The notes beneath the pieces were generated by a model. It saw nothing but the letters and a program-made list of their open reading frames with translations. It ran no database searches and was not told where the DNA came from. Below are positions 25,059-34,001 of a stretch of DNA of 64,000 nt, piece after piece; position 1 is the stretch's first letter; each line of letters opens with the position of its first letter. This DNA comes from Streptomyces litmocidini (GTDB lineage Bacteria; Actinomycetota; Actinomycetes; Streptomycetales; Streptomycetaceae): contig NZ_BMTQ01000001.1 in NCBI RefSeq assembly GCF_014649755.1, forward strand, positions 434,001 to 498,000. The letters are read 5' to 3'. Made by a program: the position numbers and the translations under genes.

Positions 25059-27629
25059 TCAGAACATGCTGAGGAGCTGCTCCACCGTGGGCTCCGCCGC
25101 TCCCTCGCCGTCCGGCAGGGCCAGTTCGAACCAGACGGTCTTGCCGCGCGGGGTGCGGCGGGAGCCCCAGGAGGAGGAGAGCAGCCCGACGAGCTGGAGG
25201 CCGCGGCCGCCCTCGTCGGTGTCCCGGGCCCGGCGGCGCCGCGGCTGGACCAGGCCGGAGTCCCAGACCTCGCAGACGAGGGTGCGGTCGCGCAGCAGGC
25301 GCAGCCGGATCTCGCCCTCGCCGTAGCGCAGGGCGTTGGTGACGAGTTCGCTGACGAGGAGTTCGACGGTGTCGACGAGCGGTTCGAGGTCCCAGGCCGC
25401 GAGCTGGGCGCGGGCGAGTTCGCGGGCCCGGCCGACCGAGCGGGGTTCCCTGGGCAACTGCCAGTCGCCGACCGCCTCGCTGGGCAGCCCCTGGATCCTG
25501 GCCATGAGGAGCGCGATGTCGTCCTCGCCGTGACCGGTGTTCAGGCTGGTGAGGACCCGGTCGCAGACGTCCTCCAGGGGGCGGGCCGGATCGGTGAGGG
25601 CGCGCCGGAAGGCCTGGAGGCCTTCCTCAAGGGGGTGCTCGCGGGACTCGACGAGCCCGTCGGTGTAGAGGGCGAGGAGGGCGCCCTCGGGCAGTTCCAC
25701 CTCGACCTCCTCGAAGGGTTCCCCGCCCACGCCGAGCGGCATGCCGGGGGGCACGTCGAGGAGCACGGCCTCCTCGCCGGGTTCGACGAGCACCGGCGGG
25801 AGGTGTCCGGCGTTGGCGAAGGTGCAGCGGCGGGTGACCGGGTCGTAGACGGCGTAGACGCAGGTGGCGAGGTAGACCTCGGAGAGTTCGGGCCCCCGGT
25901 TCTTGTGGGCGCGGGACTGCTGGGCCCCGATGGGGGCGCCCAGGCCGCGGGCGATCTCGTCGAGGTGGGAGAGGACTTCGGCGGGCTCCAGGTCGAGCTG
26001 GGCGAGGGTGCGGACGGCGGTGCGGAGTTCGCCCATGGCGACGGCGGCGCGCAGGCCGCGGCCCATGACGTCGCCGATGACGAGGGCGGTGCGGTGGCCG
26101 GGGAGTTCGATGACGTCGAACCAGTCGCCGCCGACCTCGGTGGCGGTGGTGCCGGGGAGGTAGCGGCAGGCGATGTCGAGTCCCGCGGCCTCGGGGTCGC
26201 CGGGCGGGAGCAGGCTGCGCTGGAGGATGAGGGCCCGCTCGTGCTCGCGGCGGTAGAGGCGCGCGTTGTCGATGCAGACGGCGGCGCGGGCGGCGAGTTC
26301 GACGGCGAGGGCCCGGTCGCGCTCCCCGAAGGGCTCGCTGCCCTTGGTGCGGGAGAACTGGACGAGGCCGACGACGGTGTCGTGGGCGGTCATCGGGACG
26401 ACCAGGGTGGACCGGACGAGGTCTCCGTCGGAGCCCAGGACCGTCCGGACGCGTCCGGTGCGCAGGGCTCCTGCGCAGGGCGAGTTGAACGGGTAGCGGT
26501 GGACGGCCCCGACCTCGATGGGCACGGGCCCGCAACAGCCGCCGTCCGGCCCGTGCCCCTCGTCGGTCCTGAGGGGGGTGTCGGAGACGGCGCTGGCGAA
26601 GGCGACCCTGCGGAGTTCGGCGCTGCCCGCGCCGTAGCCGACGTCGTGGGAGTTCCCCCAGCGGCCGGGCGGTGCCTCGTCGCCGGTGAGGAGTCCTTGG
26701 TAGAGGTCGACGGAGGCGAGGTCGCAGAAGCCGGGGACGGCGACGTCGAGGAGCTCGCGGGCGGTGGCCTCCAGGTCGAGGGAGTTGCCGATGCGGGAGC
26801 CGGCCTCGTTGAGCAGGGCGAGGTTGCGGCGGGCACTGGCGGCCTCCCTGGCGGCGTTGTGCCGGCGGGTGACGTCGATGCCGAGTCCGGCCACCCCGAT
26901 CGGGCGGCCGGAGCCGCTGTGCACGCGGTAGAGGTTGATGGACCAGTGCCGGCGGTCCTTGGCACCGGGCGCGGCGCCGACGATCCGGAAGTCGGTGACG
27001 GACTCGCCCGTCTCCAGGACCTTCCGGAGGGCGGCGGTCATCCGGTCGGCCTCGGCGCGGCCCAGGTAGTCGTGGACGGTCCGGCCCCGGTGGTCGTCGG
27101 CCTCGCCGCCGAAGACGGTGGCGAAGCGCCGGTTGGCCCGCTTCACGGTGAGGTCGGTGCCGAAGAGGAGGAAACCGAAGGGGGATTGGCCGAATATCGC
27201 CTGGGAGGCGGCGAGGTCGGTCTCGATGCGGCGCAGGGCGCGCACATCGACGACGATGCAGAGCGCGGCCCGCTCCCCGGTCTGGGTCTCGCTCGGCATG
27301 ACGTACATCTCGGCGATGCCCCGGGGCCGGTCCTCGCCGGGCACACGGAAGGGGACGAGGCCCGTCCACTCCTTGCCGTCGAGGATCTCCTTGACCCGTC
27401 GGTGGCCGCGCTCGCGCAGGTCGGCGGGCATGAAGGCCTCGACGGGGTCCTTGCCCCTGGCCTCCTCCGCGGTGACTCCGAAGAGGTCCACGGCCCTTCG
27501 GCTCCACTGCTCGACGAGGCCGTCGGGCCCGATCGAGAAGGACGCCACCCGGATGTAGTCATAGATGGAGCCGGGCGGGCTGCTCTGCCACACGACGCCG
27601 CCGCTCGCCGTCTCAGGTATCTCGCTCAC
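25059..27629 (-). CDS. PAS-PAS-GAF-SpoIIE phosphatase with C-terminal HATPase (RsbU/RsbW fusion)
   Basis: 856 residues from GTG 27629. Two PAS segments (about 25-130 and 140-255), a GAF domain (about 290-450), a PP2C/SpoIIE domain (about 470-690: Q-R-S-L-L-P-P, V-G-G-D-W-F-D-V, A-L-V-I-G-D-V-M-G-R-G, N-A-G-H-L-P-P, D-D-I-A-L-L) with the metal-binding Asp residues, and a HATPase_c_2 domain (about 715-840: E-L-L-V-S-E-L-V-T-N-A-L-R-Y-G, D-E-G-G-R-G-L). It should both dephosphorylate an anti-anti-sigma (STAS) protein and bind or phosphorylate partners through the kinase-like domain. The PAS/GAF part senses the signal. No STAS or sigma gene is nearby. The next gene upstream on the same strand is a stand-alone HATPase of the same class. 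Confidence 0.94.
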   Translation of the reverse strand: MSEIPETASGGVVWQSSPPGSIYDYIRVASFSIGPDGLVEQWSRRAVDLFGVTAEEARGKDPVEAFMPADLRERGHRRVKEILDGKEWTGLVPFRVPGEDRPRGIAEMYVMPSETQTGERAALCIVVDVRALRRIETDLAASQAIFGQSPFGFLLFGTDLTVKRANRRFATVFGGEADDHRGRTVHDYLGRAEADRMTAALRKVLETGESVTDFRIVGAAPGAKDRRHWSINLYRVHSGSGRPIGVAGLGIDVTRRHNAAREAASARRNLALLNEAGSRIGNSLDLEATARELLDVAVPGFCDLASVDLYQGLLTGDEAPPGRWGNSHDVGYGAGSAELRRVAFASAVSDTPLRTDEGHGPDGGCCGPVPIEVGAVHRYPFNSPCAGALRTGRVRTVLGSDGDLVRSTLVVPMTAHDTVVGLVQFSRTKGSEPFGERDRALAVELAARAAVCIDNARLYRREHERALILQRSLLPPGDPEAAGLDIACRYLPGTTATEVGGDWFDVIELPGHRTALVIGDVMGRGLRAAVAMGELRTAVRTLAQLDLEPAEVLSHLDEIARGLGAPIGAQQSRAHKNRGPELSEVYLATCVYAVYDPVTRRCTFANAGHLPPVLVEPGEEAVLLDVPPGMPLGVGGEPFEEVEVELPEGALLALYTDGLVESREHPLEEGLQAFRRALTDPARPLEDVCDRVLTSLNTGHGEDDIALLMARIQGLPSEAVGDWQLPREPRSVGRARELARAQLAAWDLEPLVDTVELLVSELVTNALRYGEGEIRLRLLRDRTLVCEVWDSGLVQPRRRRARDTDEGGRGLQLVGLLSSSWGSRRTPRGKTVWFELALPDGEGAAEPTVEQLLSMF

Positions 27630-27773
27630 GCGACCGTCCCCTCCAGCTCACCGCACCGGATCGGCCATGCCCGCAGTATTCAATACGGCAGGCCCCGACG
27701 GCACGACGCTCACGATCACAGGGTGGTCTCGTTCGTCCCTGGTCGAGTAGCGGTGATCGTTGTCCCACCCTGT

Positions 27774-28196
27774 TTACTCACCAGGGAGAGCCAGCTCGAA
27801 CCATACGGTTTTGCCGGTCCTTCCTCTACGGGTTCCCCAGCGGCGGGCGGAACAGGCCACGAGCGCGAGGCCTCGACCCCCTTCGTCCTCGGGCCCCGGG
27901 GCCCGCTCGGTCGGCGGATCCGGAAGCGGATCGGAGACCTCCACCAGGAGCGCCGGCGGCCGCGCCGGGTCGGCGCCGCCCTCGCGGGGGCGGACGAGCC
28001 GGACGCCGATGGGGCCGGAGGCGTACCGCAGCGAGTTGGTCACCAGCTCGCTGACCAGCAGGACGGTCACATCACCGAGGGCCTTGTCGAGCTCCCAGGC
28101 ACGCAGGGTCTCGCGCACCGCGTGGCGGGCCGTGCGCACGGCGTTCGCCTCCGCAGGGAAGTTCCACTCCGCGCGGTCGCCGTCGGTGTCGATCAC
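27774..28196 (-). CDS. Stand-alone HATPase (anti-sigma/RsbW-like ATP-binding protein)
   Basis: 140 residues from GTG 28196. It has the N-box L-L-V-S-E-L-V-T-N-S-L-R-Y-A, the G1-type segment L-L-V-E-V-S-D, and the G2-like D-E-G-G-R-G-L-A-L-V, ending K-T-V-W-F-E-L. This is the HATPase_c_2 fold of Streptomyces anti-sigma-type regulators, which bind or phosphorylate partner proteins. No sigma-factor gene is adjacent. It lies 144 bp upstream of the multidomain phosphatase gene on the same strand, so the two may be functionally connected. A repeat/palindrome element lies about 60-100 bp upstream of its start. Confidence 0.88.
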   Translation of the reverse strand: MIDTDGDRAEWNFPAEANAVRTARHAVRETLRAWELDKALGDVTVLLVSELVTNSLRYASGPIGVRLVRPREGGADPARPPALLVEVSDPLPDPPTERAPGPEDEGGRGLALVACSARRWGTRRGRTGKTVWFELALPGE

Positions 28197-28255
28197 ACCC
28201 GATCACTTCCCCAGCCGTGCGTCAGCGGGAAGGTCCCTGCCCCCTCCCAAGGGGT

Positions 28256-28294
28256 TATTTGGGACATACCCGCTATTTGGGACGGGATATCCCG
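28256..28294. promoter_or_regulatory. Direct repeat plus palindrome upstream of the HATPase gene
   Basis: TATTTGGGAC occurs at 28256-28265 and again at 28274-28283, 18 bp apart. The second copy runs into the 12-bp palindrome CGGGATATCCCG (28283-28294). The element is AT-richer than its surroundings and sits between the HATPase start (28196) and the Nudix stop (28339). It is probably an operator or promoter-linked site of the HATPase gene. The protein that binds is unknown. Confidence 0.5.
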
Positions 28295-28338
28295 CTGGGA
28301 GCGTCAGCAGGCGCACGGTGGCACGAACGGCGTAGGGC

Positions 28339-28824
28339 TCAGTCGCGCGCTCCACCGAGGGGAGTCGCCGGCAGCCTCAGCGCGGCCTCGGCTACGGCGG
28401 GGCGGTCCTGGTCGAGCCAGTCGACCGAGTCCAGCTCGCCCCGCGCGAGCCAGCGCAGTTCGTCGTGGTCCTCCAGGGGACGCGGTTCGCCGGAGAGCAG
28501 CCGGGCGGTCCACACCTTCAGGACGTATCCGGGCTTCAGCGGCCACTCGCCGGGGAGGCGCTCGCCCGGCTCGACCTCGACGCCGAGCTCCTCGCGGAGT
28601 TCGCGGACCAGGGCCTCTTCCGGGGTCTCGCCCGGTTCGAGCTTGCCGCCGGGCAGTTCCCAGCGCCCGGCGAGCTCGACGGGGGCACTGCGGCGCGCGG
28701 CGAGCAGCCGCCCCCGGTCGTACAGGGCGCCCGCGACGACGACCACGACGCCGGCTCCCTGGCCGGGGCCGGCGTCGTGGTGGTGCTCGTGGGGCACGGC
28801 GGGTTCGGTGGTGCGTTCCGTCAT
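28339..28824 (-). CDS. Nudix hydrolase (MutT-like)
   Basis: 161 residues from ATG 28824. The Nudix box is complete: G-G-K-L-E-P-G-E-T-P-E-E-A-L-V-R-E-L-R-E, then E-L-G-V. Length and the downstream W-P-L-K-P-G-Y-V-L-K-V-W suggest a MutT/8-oxo-dGTP or CTP pyrophosphohydrolase type enzyme acting in nucleotide-pool cleaning. The substrate is not certain. The His-rich N-terminus (H-E-H-H-H) is probably unstructured. It lies 40 bp downstream of the small SPOR-like gene on the same strand. Confidence 0.9.
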   Translation of the reverse strand: MTERTTEPAVPHEHHHDAGPGQGAGVVVVVAGALYDRGRLLAARRSAPVELAGRWELPGGKLEPGETPEEALVRELREELGVEVEPGERLPGEWPLKPGYVLKVWTARLLSGEPRPLEDHDELRWLARGELDSVDWLDQDRPAVAEAALRLPATPLGGARD

Positions 28825-28864
28825 GGGCGCGAGCGTAGCCCGGCCCGGTCGGCGCCCGCCGGGG

Positions 28865-29044
28865 TCAGAGGGCGGGACTGCCGATGCGCTCGACCCAGTA
28901 GAGCTGCTTGTGCCCGCGGTCGTCGAGGCTGTCCGCGATCTTCTGGGCTTCGTCCCTGGTCGCGTACCGCCCCACCCGGTAACGGTTGCCGTTGTCGTCC
29001 TGCCGTATGACGAGCCAGGGAAGGACGGGGCCGCTGTCGGTCAT
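28865..29044 (-). CDS. 59-residue SPOR-like domain protein
   Basis: A short gene read from ATG 29044 with GGAGGGAGAA as ribosome site. It begins M-T-D-S-G-P-V-L-P-W-L-V-I-R-Q and continues N-R-Y-R-V-G-R-Y-A-T-R-D-E-A-Q-K, then L-Y-W-V-E-R-I, ending P-A-L. The pattern (beta strand, R-Y-R-V-G-R-Y, T-x-x-E-A, then helix and last strand) is that of small SPOR-domain-like Streptomyces proteins. Classical SPOR domains bind denuded peptidoglycan, but this one has no signal peptide, so its role is unclear. It is upstream of, and probably co-transcribed with, the Nudix gene. Confidence 0.75.
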   Translation of the reverse strand: MTDSGPVLPWLVIRQDDNGNRYRVGRYATRDEAQKIADSLDDRGHKQLYWVERIGSPAL

Positions 29045-29961
29045 CAGGCTTCTCCCTCCGCCGGTCCGGGCGCCACTGAGGATCCCCGGGAAACCGCAAT
29101 CCGCATATGCCGGAGCTTACGCCTGACCTTCACGCAGCGGATACGGGTTTTCACAAAGAGGCATGGATCGGCCGGGAACCGACGGAGGGCGGCCGAAGGC
29201 CGCACTCTGGGCACCACGCCGGGGACGGCCGTCACCGGCATCAGGACGGCCCGCACCGGCATCGAAACGACCGGCGCCGGCATCGGGGCGGGCGACACGG
29301 TGGGGCGCGAGTGGCGCCGCCGGGGGCGGACGACGCCGCCGTGCTCGGCGCCGGACGCGGGGACGGCGGTACCGAACGCGGGGACGGCGGTACCGAACGC
29401 GGCGCCGGCAGCGGCGGACGGGGTGTCGGCGGCACCGGCGCGGCACCGGCGACGGCCGCAGCACCAGCGACACCGGGCGTGGCACCGGCGGGGGCGCGGC
29501 ACCGCCGGGGGCCACGGCACCGGCACCGGACGTCGCATCAGTTCCGGATGCCGCATCAGCGACGACCACGCCGTCAGCGGCGGGCGTCGCGTCAGTTCCG
29601 AACGCCGCATCAGCGACGGCCACGCCACCAACAGCGGACGTCGCGTCAGCGGCGGACGTACGGGAGGCCACGGAAGGAGCGCGGCAGGAACGGTTCGCGA
29701 CGGCCGTCGGCGGTGGCGCGGGGCCTCGGCGGTGGCGCGGCGGCCACGGAGTCGCACGGCTGACGGCCTGTCGTCGCGGCGCGGACCGGGAACCGAGTGC
29801 GCGTCACCTTGGCCCGGCCACGGGGACCGGCGGGCCACCCCCTCCGCCCGGCCACGGGAGCCGCGGGCCCCCGCCCGGCCACGGGAGTCGTCGGCCCGTC
29901 GTCGCCACCACCCCCGGGAACCGACCGCCCGTCATCCCGGCGCCCGGGCGACCGGCGCGGG
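29045..29961. other. 0.9-kb repeat-rich region without a convincing gene
   Basis: All six frames stay open for long distances, but translations are Arg- or Ala/Thr/Pro-rich and low in complexity, and no ribosome site fits any of them. The region contains a 21-bp repeat (two perfect units, 29359-29379 and 29380-29400) and a 54-bp repeat (29528-29650), both multiples of three. It may be an expanded intergenic minisatellite region, or the remains of a gene for an Ala/Pro/Thr-rich repeat protein. The 29045-29160 part is AT-richer and probably holds the promoter of the SPOR-like gene. Confidence 0.55.
29528..29650. repeat. 54-bp tandem repeat (two full units and a partial third)
   Basis: Units start at 29528, 29582 and 29636 (partial). 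Unit 1 and unit 2 share most of 54 positions, including GTCGC(A/G)TCAGTTCCG and CCGCATCAGCGACG. In the plus frame that contains GTC-GCA-TCA the units would encode V-A-S-V-P-(D/N)-A-A-S-A-T, but there is no supporting start signal. Confidence 0.75.
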
Positions 29962-30714
29962 TCAGCGCACCGGCAGGTGGTACGCGAGGCGGTAGCGGTC
30001 GGCCGGGACGACGACGTCGGCCGTCTCCACGGCACGGCCCGAGGCGTAGTACGTGCGCTCCACGACCATGACCACGTGCCCCGGCACCCCGCCGAGGGCG
30101 AGGAGCTCCTCCGCGAGGCCGGGCCGGGCCCCCACCTCCTCCACCACGTTGTCCACGACCACGTCGATGGCCGCCATCCGCTCGACGACGCCGCAGCCGC
30201 CCAGGGGGCCCTCCTCGGGCAGCATGACGGGCGTCCGGCCGGTGACGGCGAGGGGCTCCCAGGAGGTGGAGACCATCATGGGCTCGCCCCCGTCCCGGTA
30301 CACGTACCGCGTGCGCATCACCCGCTCCCCCGGCTCGATGCCGAGCCGCTCGGCCACCTCGACGCTCGCCGGCTCCTGCTCGCTGCTCGACTCCCAGGTG
30401 CCGCGGGCCCCTTCGGCGGCCTGCTCCTGACGGAAGGGGCTGGCGCCGGACGCGGGACGGTAGCCGGAGCGGGCGATGCGCCGGGGCACGGGACGCTCGC
30501 GCACATAGGTCCCCGAGCCCGACCGCCCCTCCACGAGCCCCTCGGCCATGAGCACCTTGCGGGCTTCCAGCGCGACGGTGTCCGACACCCCGTACTCCTC
30601 GCGGATGCGTGCCTGCGAGGGGAGGCGGGTATGCGGTGGAAGCGAGCCGTTGGCGATCTTCTCCCGCAGATCGCTCGCCACGCGAAGGTAGGCGGGCTGC
30701 TCACCGAACGTCAC
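29962..30714 (-). CDS. GntR/HutC-family transcriptional regulator
   Basis: 250 residues from GTG 30714 with GAGGGGAG upstream. The N-terminal winged helix (about 7-72) shows the GntR signature: L-R-E-K-I-A-N-G-S-L-P-P-H-T-R-L-P-S-Q, then I-R-E-E-Y-G-V-S and V-E-G-R-S-G-S-G-T-Y-V. The C-terminal UTRA effector domain (about 95-245) includes E-P-G-E-R-V-M-R-T-R-Y-V-Y and V-V-M-V-V-E-R-T-Y-Y-A. An imperfect inverted repeat GGTTGAC/GACAACC (30730-30758) about 15-45 bp upstream of the start may be its own operator. No metabolic gene is adjacent to suggest the effector. Confidence 0.92.
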   Translation of the reverse strand: MTFGEQPAYLRVASDLREKIANGSLPPHTRLPSQARIREEYGVSDTVALEARKVLMAEGLVEGRSGSGTYVRERPVPRRIARSGYRPASGASPFRQEQAAEGARGTWESSSEQEPASVEVAERLGIEPGERVMRTRYVYRDGGEPMMVSTSWEPLAVTGRTPVMLPEEGPLGGCGVVERMAAIDVVVDNVVEEVGARPGLAEELLALGGVPGHVVMVVERTYYASGRAVETADVVVPADRYRLAYHLPVR

Positions 30715-30882
30715 TGGACACTCCCCTCAGGTTGACTGACAGCTACAGCGTGACAACCGAGGGTCGCCGTCCGCAAGCATGGGCCACAGTTTCACTCGAA
30801 GTGATGAAAGCCCGGTTGCCCGCGGTCACCCGGGGAGATGCCGCCCGAACCCCTGGTTCCGCCCCGTGCGGACGCGCCCGGC

Positions 30883-32061
30883 TCAGGCCTGGGCGCCCTC
30901 GCCCGCGGGCGGCGTGCCCGTCAGTCCGAGCGCGGTCCGCGCGTCGGCGCCCAGGTCCTCGGGAAGGACGTCCCAGGCGGCTTCGTACGCCTCCCAGTAG
31001 GCGTCCGCGTCGTGCACCGCGGCCAGCTCTCCCCAGCGCTCCGACGCGGTGTCGAGCTGCTTGCCGAGCGCCGCGACCGCCGTCCCGGACGCGCCGGGCC
31101 ACCGGCGCCCCCTGAGGCCCGCACGCGCCGCGTCGATCGCCTTCAGCACCTCCCCGGCCCACTCCTTGTTGGAGGCGAAGTCCTCGTCCGGGTCGTCCTC
31201 CGGCTCCCCGTAGACGGCCGTCTCGATCGGGTTGACGGCCGTCAGGAAGGACACCTGGTCCGCGTTCAAGGTGTGGCGGTCGGAGCGCACCGAGCCGGTG
31301 AACGGCTTCTTCTCGTCGGCGAACGCGCAGGTCACCGTGCGGTCGCCGAGGCGCCAACTCTGCTTGCTCGGCAGGTAGTAGTAGGTCCAGACCTCCTTGG
31401 GGATCTTCCAGGTGTCCATCGCGTAGGCCGCGTTGATCGTCTCGCAGCGCGCCTGGGCGAGCTTGTCGATCGAGTCCTCGCCGGGCCACTTGCCGAACCC
31501 GGTCACCTTGAAGTCGCCGGTGACCTCGGCGTCGTGCGGGCGGGCGCAGTCGACGACCTTCACGTCCGTCGCGTACTCCTCCACCTCGCCGTCGGCGTCG
31601 AAGCACTGCCCGGCGCGCAGCGAGAAGGGCGACTTGGAGCGGGAGGCCTCGTCCATACCCTTCCGGAAGCCGTCCCACGCCGAGCTGAAGCCGCCGCTCG
31701 CGAGACCGGCGACCACCAGCAGGGAGCTGACGGCGGAGAGCGCGATGCCGGCGATCGCGAGCCCCTTGCCCGCCTGGTCCTTCTTCCTGATCTGCGGGAG
31801 GGCGACGAGGCCGAGGACCAGACCGAGGGGCGGGAGGCAGCAGACGATGCCGGAGACGAGGGAGCCGATGGCGAGCCCGTTGGCGGAGCGTCGGGGCGGC
31901 TGCCCGTACGGGACGGTTCCCGGCGCCCCGGGCGGGCCGCCGTAGGGACCGGCCGCGTACGGCATCCCCGGGGAGGTGTACGGACCGGGGGCGGGCCATC
32001 CCCCGGGCTGCGGGCCGCCCGCGGGAGGTGGGGTCGGCGGGGTCGGCTGGCTCGGCTCCAC
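30883..32061 (-). CDS. DUF4190/septum-formation-domain membrane protein
   Basis: 392 residues, GTG start chosen at 32061 (V-E-P-S-Q-P-T) with AGGAG about 12 nt upstream. The frame stays open to 32145, but the longer version begins in Arg-rich sequence. Layout: Pro/Gly/Tyr-rich cytoplasmic N-terminus (about 1-62), DUF4190 with two membrane spans (about 65-130, I-G-S-L-V-S-G-I-V-C-C-L-P-P), then a large extracytoplasmic domain with R-A-G-Q-C-F-D-A-D and V-V-D-C-A-R-P-H-D-A-E, typical of the 'septum formation' family, and paired Cys. A wall or septum role is a family-level guess. Confidence 0.85.
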   Translation of the reverse strand: MEPSQPTPPTPPPAGGPQPGGWPAPGPYTSPGMPYAAGPYGGPPGAPGTVPYGQPPRRSANGLAIGSLVSGIVCCLPPLGLVLGLVALPQIRKKDQAGKGLAIAGIALSAVSSLLVVAGLASGGFSSAWDGFRKGMDEASRSKSPFSLRAGQCFDADGEVEEYATDVKVVDCARPHDAEVTGDFKVTGFGKWPGEDSIDKLAQARCETINAAYAMDTWKIPKEVWTYYYLPSKQSWRLGDRTVTCAFADEKKPFTGSVRSDRHTLNADQVSFLTAVNPIETAVYGEPEDDPDEDFASNKEWAGEVLKAIDAARAGLRGRRWPGASGTAVAALGKQLDTASERWGELAAVHDADAYWEAYEAAWDVLPEDLGADARTALGLTGTPPAGEGAQA

Positions 32062-32180
32062 GAGTACGCGCTCCTGTTGCGGACGGGCGATGCGAACAAA
32101 CGCTCGGGCGCGCATCGTACGCGGCGGGACGGAGGGAACGGCCACGCGGGGCCCGGCGGGCGGGAGCGACCCGGCCGGAA

Positions 32181-32208
32181 GGGGCGGCCGTCACGAGACG
32201 GCCGCCCC
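32181..32208 (-). terminator. Terminator of the subtilase gene
   Basis: Perfect 12-bp arms (32181-32192 and 32197-32208) with 4-nt loop ACGA, about 20 bp past the subtilase stop codon (32228) and before the DUF4190 gene. Confidence 0.82.
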
Positions 32209-32227
32209 CTCACCGGTGGGACCGGGC

Positions 32228-33805
32228 TCAGAACTGCAGGGCCCAGGAGTCGATCTTCCCGGTGTCGTAGGTCGCGTTGTCCGTGACCCGCAGCTTCCAC
32301 GTGCCGTTGGCGACCTCCGAGGAGGCGTTCACGGCGTACGTGGTGTTGATGTTGTCCGCGCTGCCGCCGGTGCCGAAGGCCTTCAGCGTGTACGCCGTGC
32401 CGTCGGGGGCGATCAGCTGGACCTGGAGGTCACCGATGTAGGTGTGGACGATGTTCACAGGCACCTGGAGGGTGGCGGGGGCGTTGCCCGTGACGCCGCT
32501 GACGGTGACCGGGGACTCGACGGTCGCGTTGTCGTTGATCGCGTAGTCCGTGGTGTTCTCGAACTTCGGGCCGGTGGGCGGCGGGGTGGTGGTGCCGCCG
32601 CCGACGTAGAGCAGCTTGTTCGGGGAGCCGGTGCCGGGGCTGGTGACGACGTTCGGGGTGGCGGCGGCCGTCAGGGCCGTGGAGACCTGCGCCGGGGTCG
32701 CCGTCGGGTTGTCCGCCAGGTAGAGGGCGGCGGCGCCGGCGACGTGCGGGGTCGCCATCGACGTACCCGAGATGGTGTTGGTGGCGGTGTCTCCGGTGCC
32801 CCAGGACGAGGTGATGGAGGAGCCCGGGGCGAAGAGGTCGAGGCCGCTGCCGTAGTTGGAGTAGCCGGCCTTGGCGTCGCTCGACGTGGTGGCGCCGACG
32901 GTGATGGCCTCGGCCACGCGCGCGGGCGAGTGGTTGGCGGCGTTGTCGGTCTCGTTGCCGGCGGCGACCGCGTAGGTGATGCCGGAGGCGATCGAGTTGC
33001 GGACGGCGTCGTCGAGGACGGAGTCGACGCCGCCGCCGAGGCTCATGTTGGCGACGGCCGGCTTGACGGCGTTCCGCGTGACCCAGTCGATGCCCGCGAC
33101 GACCTGCTCGGTGGTGCCGGAGCCGGAGTTGTCGAGGACGCGGACGCCGACGATCTTCGCCTTCTTGGCGACGCCGTACGAGGTGCCCGCAACGGTGCCG
33201 GCGACGTGGGTGCCGTGGCCGTGGCCGTCCTGGGCGGTGTTGTCGTTGTCGATGGCGTCGTAGCCGTAGGAGGCGCGGCCGCCGAAGTCGGTGTGGGTGA
33301 TGCGGACGCCGGTGTCGATGATGTACGCCGTGACGCCCTGGCCCGCGGAGTCCGGGTAGGTGTAGCCCTGGTTGAGCGGAAGGGCCTTCTGGTCGATCCG
33401 GTCCAGGCCCCAGGACGGCGGGGAGGGCTGGGTGCCGTCGATGTGGAAGACGCGGTTCTGGACGACGGACTTCACGGCCGGGTCGGCCGCCAGCTTCCGC
33501 GCCTGCGCCTCGGAGAGCTCGACGGAGTAGCCGTTGACCGCCGTGGTGTAGGTCCGCTTGATCTTCGCGCCGAACTTGGCGGCGACGGCCCGGCCCTTGG
33601 CGGTCTCCGCCTGCGTGGACTCGTCGAGGGTGACGATGTAGCTGCCCGGGACGGTGCCCTCGGCACCGGCGTTCTCGATGACGCCTTCGGGGGCGGTCGG
33701 CGCGGCGGCCGCCGGGAGGGCGGTGAGGGAGCCGAGGGCGAGGGCGGCGACGGCGACGGCCGCGGCGGTGGCCGTCCGGCGGCGCGGTGTACGCATCACT
33801 GACAT
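32228..33805 (-). CDS. Secreted S8 serine protease (subtilisin/aqualysin-like) with P-domain
   Basis: 525 residues from ATG 33805, behind GAGGAGG. Signal peptide ends A-L-P-A-A-A-A. Inhibitor_I9 propeptide (about 50-125: G-S-Y-I-V-T-L-D). Catalytic subtilase domain (about 135-400) with all three triad motifs: Asp in Y-I-I-D-T-G-V, His in G-H-G-T-H-V-A-G, Ser in G-T-S-M-A-T-P-H, plus N-M-S-L-G-G and A-A-G-N-E for the oxyanion hole. A Thr/Pro linker leads to a C-terminal proprotein-convertase P domain (about 420-525: [19 protein letters not shown]). An extracellular nutritional or developmental protease, made as a self-cleaving precursor. Monocistronic. Confidence 0.96.
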   Translation of the reverse strand: MSVMRTPRRRTATAAAVAVAALALGSLTALPAAAAPTAPEGVIENAGAEGTVPGSYIVTLDESTQAETAKGRAVAAKFGAKIKRTYTTAVNGYSVELSEAQARKLAADPAVKSVVQNRVFHIDGTQPSPPSWGLDRIDQKALPLNQGYTYPDSAGQGVTAYIIDTGVRITHTDFGGRASYGYDAIDNDNTAQDGHGHGTHVAGTVAGTSYGVAKKAKIVGVRVLDNSGSGTTEQVVAGIDWVTRNAVKPAVANMSLGGGVDSVLDDAVRNSIASGITYAVAAGNETDNAANHSPARVAEAITVGATTSSDAKAGYSNYGSGLDLFAPGSSITSSWGTGDTATNTISGTSMATPHVAGAAALYLADNPTATPAQVSTALTAAATPNVVTSPGTGSPNKLLYVGGGTTTPPPTGPKFENTTDYAINDNATVESPVTVSGVTGNAPATLQVPVNIVHTYIGDLQVQLIAPDGTAYTLKAFGTGGSADNINTTYAVNASSEVANGTWKLRVTDNATYDTGKIDSWALQF

Positions 33806-34001
33806 GTGGGGGTCCTCCTCGTGGGGGGAAGGCAGGAGCACGACACGTAGTTACGACATGGACATGTCAATACGGTGCGGGAGGCCCGCACCGTCCCGAA
33901 CGTCCGGCTGCCGAGCGAAAGATTGACTGATCCATAGGAATCCCACAAGGGTCCCCGCCGCTCCGCAACACCCGTGCCACAGGCTTGACATGCTGTCCCG
34001 C

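Noticed and set aside
24276..28838. A very long open frame (about 1500 codons) on the plus strand
   Set aside because: It lies opposite or out of frame with the TPM, SpoIIE, HATPase and Nudix genes. Its translation is low-complexity Gly/Val/Arg without motifs, a by-product of GC-rich third positions.
29107..29763. Open frame of 218 codons read as a gene
   Set aside because: It has no ribosome site, and the translation turns into Arg/His/Gly repeats that follow the DNA repeats. Not supported as coding.
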